Origin: Burkholderia sp. 8Y
GTDB lineage: Bacteria; Pseudomonadota; Gammaproteobacteria; Burkholderiales; Burkholderiaceae
Length of the DNA stretch: 64,000 nt
Direction of reading: 5' to 3'
Assembly (NCBI RefSeq): GCF_902506145.1
Contig: NZ_LR733520.1
Location: 1,088,640-1,152,639, forward strand
Shown here piece by piece: positions 61,236 through 64,000 of the stretch (the stretch's first letter is position 1; the number at the start of each line of letters is the position of its first letter). The notes below the pieces were generated by a model. The model did no database searches. It was not told the DNA's origin and saw only the letters and a list, made by a program, of their open reading frames with translations. Both the position numbers and the translations under genes were made by a program.

Positions 61236-63548
61236 TTGTTCAAACCTCATCGCTTTGTTCCTAAGTCGGCTGTGGCCGCGGCGCTCGCCGCAACGGGCAT
61301 GGCGGCACACGCCACCACGCCGTTCGTCGTGCAGGATATCCGGATCGAAGGTCTTCAACGCATCGAGCCCGGCTCCGTGTTCGCCTATCTGCCGATCAAG
61401 CAAGGCGACACGTTCACCGACGACAAGGCCTCCGAAGCGATTCGCGCGCTGTATGCAACCGGCTTCTTCAACGACGTACAGATCGCGACCGAAGGCAACG
61501 TGGTCGTCGTGCAGGTGCAGGAGCGGCCGGCCATTTCGAATATCGAATTCACGGGCCTGCACGAATTCGACAAGGACACGATCAACAAGGCGCTGCGCTC
61601 GGTCGGCCTGTCGCAAGGCCGCTCCTACGACAAGTCGCTGCTCGACAAGGCCGAGCAGGAACTGAAGCGCCAATATCTGACGCGCGGCTACTACGCGGCC
61701 GAAGTGACCACCACCGTGACGCCGGTGGACCGCAATCGCGTGTCGATCCTCTTCTCGGTGGCCGAAGGCCCGAGCGCGAAGATCCGCCAGATCAACTTCG
61801 TCGGCAACAAGGCGGTCAGCAGCGGCACGCTATTGAGCGAAATGCAGCTGTCCACGCCGAACTGGTTCTCGTGGTACACGAAGAGCGACTTGTACGCGAA
61901 GGAAAAGCTGACGGGCGACCTGGAGAACGTGCGTTCGTACTACCTGAACCACGGGTACCTCGAGTTCAGCATCGACTCCACGCAGGTGTCGATCTCGCCG
62001 GACAAGAAGGACATGTACCTGACCATCGCGGTGCATGAAGGCGAGCCGTACAAGGTCGCGAGCGTCAAGCTCGCCGGCAATCTGCTCGACCGCGAGGCCG
62101 AGCTGAACAAGCTCATCACCGTGAAGCCAGGCCAGCTTTTCTCGGCGGAGAAACTGCAGGCGACCACCAAGGCGATCGTCGACAAGCTCGGTCAGTACGG
62201 TTATGCGTTCGCGCAGGTCAACGCGCAGCCGGAGATCGATCAGGCGCATCACACGGTCGCGCTCACGCTGCAGGTCGATCCGAGCCGCCGCGTCTATGTG
62301 CGCCGCGTGAACATCGTCGGCAACACGCGCACGCGCGACGAAGTCGTGCGCCGCGAAATGCGCCAGCTCGAAAGCTCGTGGTTCGATTCGAGCCGCCTCG
62401 CGCTGTCGAAGGATCGTGTCAATCGCCTCGGCTATTTCACGGACGTCGACGTGACCACGACGCCGGTCGAAGGCACCAACGACCAGGTCGATGTCGACGT
62501 CAAGGTGGCCGAAAAGCCGACCGGCGCCATCACGCTGGGCGCGGGCTTCTCGTCGACGGACAAGGTGGTGCTCTCGGCGGGTGTTTCGCAGGACAACGTC
62601 TTCGGCTCGGGCACGAGTCTCGCGGTCAACGTGAACACCGCGAAGACCTACCGCACGCTGACCGTCACGCAGGTCGATCCGTACTTCACCATCGACGGCA
62701 TCAAGCGCATCACGGACGCGTACTACCGCACGTACGAGCCGCTGTATTACTCGACCGATTCGAGCTTCAAGATCGTGACGATGGGCGCGGACACGAAGTT
62801 CGGCATTCCGTTCTCCGAGCAGGACACCGTGTTCTTCGGCGTCGGCGCCGAACAGAACACGATGGACGTGGACAGCAGCACGCCGGCGTCCTACCAGAAG
62901 TACGTGCAGGACTTCGGCCGCGTGGTGAACAACTATCCGCTGACGATCGGCTGGTCGCGTGATAACCGCGACAGCGCGCTCGTGCCGAGCCGCGGCTACT
63001 ACATCCAGTCGAACGCGGAATACGGCACGCCGCTCGGCAACACGACGTACGCCAAGTTCGACGCGCAGTTCCAGTATTACTACTCGTTCGCACGCGGCTT
63101 CGTGCTGGGCTTTAACCTGCAGGGCGGCTACGGCAAGGGCTTCGACGGCCAGACGTATCCGATCTTCAAGAACTACTACGCGGGCGGTATCGGCTCGGTG
63201 CGCGGCTACTCGCCGAGCTCGCTGGGTCCGCGCGACGCGAAGACGAACGACCCGATCGGCGGCTCGCGCATGGCGGTCGGCAATATCGAGCTGACGTTCC
63301 CGCTGCCGGGCACGGGCTACGACCGCACGCTGCGCGTGTTCACCTTCCTCGATGCCGGTAACGTGTGGGGCGATCCGAACCAGGGCGGCACGAGCTCGGG
63401 CGCGAACGGTCTGCGCTACGGCTACGGTGTGGGTCTCGCGTGGATTTCGCCGATCGGCCCGCTCAAGCTGAGCCTCGGCTTCCCGCTGCAGAAGCACACG
63501 GGCGACCAGTATCAGAAGTTCCAGTTCCAGATCGGTACGGCCTTCTAA
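61236..63548 (+). CDS. bamA: outer membrane protein assembly factor BamA
   Basis: A 770-residue Omp85 protein, the core of the BAM complex. Signal peptide residues 1-26 (cleavage after AHA). Five POTRA domains span about 30-425; the first begins FVVQDIRIEGLQRIEPG. A 16-strand barrel follows, with the loop-6 motif VRGYSPSSLG and a C-terminal aromatic FQFQIGTAF for BAM recognition. The start is a TTG at 61236; GGGG lies about eight bases upstream and no in-frame ATG lies before the signal peptide. Its partner lipoprotein bamC is at 6249-7451. Confidence 0.97.
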   Translation: MFKPHRFVPKSAVAAALAATGMAAHATTPFVVQDIRIEGLQRIEPGSVFAYLPIKQGDTFTDDKASEAIRALYATGFFNDVQIATEGNVVVVQVQERPAISNIEFTGLHEFDKDTINKALRSVGLSQGRSYDKSLLDKAEQELKRQYLTRGYYAAEVTTTVTPVDRNRVSILFSVAEGPSAKIRQINFVGNKAVSSGTLLSEMQLSTPNWFSWYTKSDLYAKEKLTGDLENVRSYYLNHGYLEFSIDSTQVSISPDKKDMYLTIAVHEGEPYKVASVKLAGNLLDREAELNKLITVKPGQLFSAEKLQATTKAIVDKLGQYGYAFAQVNAQPEIDQAHHTVALTLQVDPSRRVYVRRVNIVGNTRTRDEVVRREMRQLESSWFDSSRLALSKDRVNRLGYFTDVDVTTTPVEGTNDQVDVDVKVAEKPTGAITLGAGFSSTDKVVLSAGVSQDNVFGSGTSLAVNVNTAKTYRTLTVTQVDPYFTIDGIKRITDAYYRTYEPLYYSTDSSFKIVTMGADTKFGIPFSEQDTVFFGVGAEQNTMDVDSSTPASYQKYVQDFGRVVNNYPLTIGWSRDNRDSALVPSRGYYIQSNAEYGTPLGNTTYAKFDAQFQYYYSFARGFVLGFNLQGGYGKGFDGQTYPIFKNYYAGGIGSVRGYSPSSLGPRDAKTNDPIGGSRMAVGNIELTFPLPGTGYDRTLRVFTFLDAGNVWGDPNQGGTSSGANGLRYGYGVGLAWISPIGPLKLSLGFPLQKHTGDQYQKFQFQIGTAF

Positions 63549-63609
63549 GAGACGGCGCGACGTGAACGAACGCGGACTTCATTCAAATCGACGTGACGTG
63601 AGGAACACT

Positions 63610-64000
63610 TTGCGAACCGGTAAGCTTTCGAAACATGCGGCGCTGGCGCTGGCGTTGTCTATGGTCCTCGGCCTCGGCGCCGTCGCGAAAGCGGACGCTC
63701 AGGAAGCGCGCATCGCAGCCGTGAATTCCGACCGCATACTGCGGGAATCGTCGGCGGCCAAGGCTGCGCAGTCGAAGCTGGAGCAGGAATTCTCCAAGCG
63801 CGACAAGGCGCTGCAGGACATGGCGCAGCGGCTCAAGGCGATGTCGGACAACATCGACAAGAACGGTGCGTCCATGTCGCCGATCGACCGCGCCGCGCGT
63901 CAGCGCGATCTCGCGCAGCTCGACGCGGACTTCCAGCGCAAGCAGCGCGAATTCCGCGAAGACCTGAACCAGCGCCGCAACGAGGAACTGGCGGCGGTGC
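63610..64000 (+). CDS. skp: periplasmic chaperone Skp/OmpH family, N-terminal part
   Basis: The gene runs off the right edge; 130 codons are visible. TTG start at 63610 with GAGGA five bases upstream. A signal peptide (RTGKLSKHAALALALSM ... ADA, cleavage near residue 30) precedes AAVNSDRILRESSAAKAAQS, the typical Skp start. Long charged alpha-helical segments (LEQEFSKRDKALQDMAQRLK) then form the tentacle. Skp holds unfolded outer-membrane proteins for BamA, directly upstream. Confidence 0.92.
   Translation, partial: MRTGKLSKHAALALALSMVLGLGAVAKADAQEARIAAVNSDRILRESSAAKAAQSKLEQEFSKRDKALQDMAQRLKAMSDNIDKNGASMSPIDRAARQRDLAQLDADFQRKQREFREDLNQRRNEELAAV

Overview
The window is GC-rich chromosomal DNA with dense, high-GC-codon genes. 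Its gene order is typical of the core chromosome of a Burkholderiaceae beta-proteobacterium, and the protein sequences look most like Paraburkholderia/Caballeronia/Burkholderia (an inference from recognised gene families and order; no search was run). I see no tRNA or rRNA gene, insertion sequence, prophage, integrase or CRISPR array. It reads as stable backbone rather than an island.

Layout. (1) 1-4070: the end of a beta-ketoadipate operon (pcaJ-F-B-D-C) closed by a strong terminator. (2) 4076-5829: a minus-strand pair of exported proteins of the DUF2844 and DUF3443 types. (3) 6167-8507: bamC with its own promoter and terminator, a hairpin-rich gap that may be a small RNA or attenuator, an ABM-type monooxygenase and a small unknown protein. 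(4) 8670-14150: the glyoxylate shunt, with malate synthase (aceB) next to a haloacid dehalogenase-like gene, a divergent LysR regulator, a universal stress protein and isocitrate lyase (aceA). (5) 14439-16833: an RhlE-type RNA helicase and an acyl-CoA-binding protein. (6) 17023-21041: a tightly coupled tsaB-rimI-uracil-DNA glycosylase-DUF1853 operon. (7) 21042-24700: minus-strand lplT-thiM-thiE-thiD. (8) 24991-28975: alr, radA, a small DUF2866-like gene and a family III CoA-transferase. (9) 29009-33100: an ABC-F ATPase, glutathione peroxidase and cardiolipin synthase. (10) 33254-37895: lysine/peptidoglycan genes dapC-dapD-(ArsC-like)-dapE followed by prmB. (11) 38107-47212: an EamA transporter, smc, zipA, ligA, def and a small ParB-like protein. 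(12) 47442-53071: an RluB/RluF-type pseudouridine synthase with a giant repeat tail, glnD and map. (13) 53225-64000: the conserved run rpsB-tsf-pyrH-frr-uppS-cdsA-dxr-rseP-bamA-skp, with skp cut by the window end. It links translation, isoprenoid and phospholipid synthesis, and envelope assembly.

The least ordinary signals are three core genes carrying in-frame tandem DNA repeats that encode low-complexity segments. tsaB has about 46 hexanucleotide units inside the protein. The type-4 uracil-DNA glycosylase has a 90-bp repeat linker. The pseudouridine synthase has nine near-identical 108-bp units plus one degenerate unit. Other points worth a look are the hairpin cluster after bamC, a perfect 16-bp palindrome in front of aceA, a ParB-like mini-protein next to def, and a terminator inside the dap cluster. 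I found no convincing new defence or biosynthetic system.
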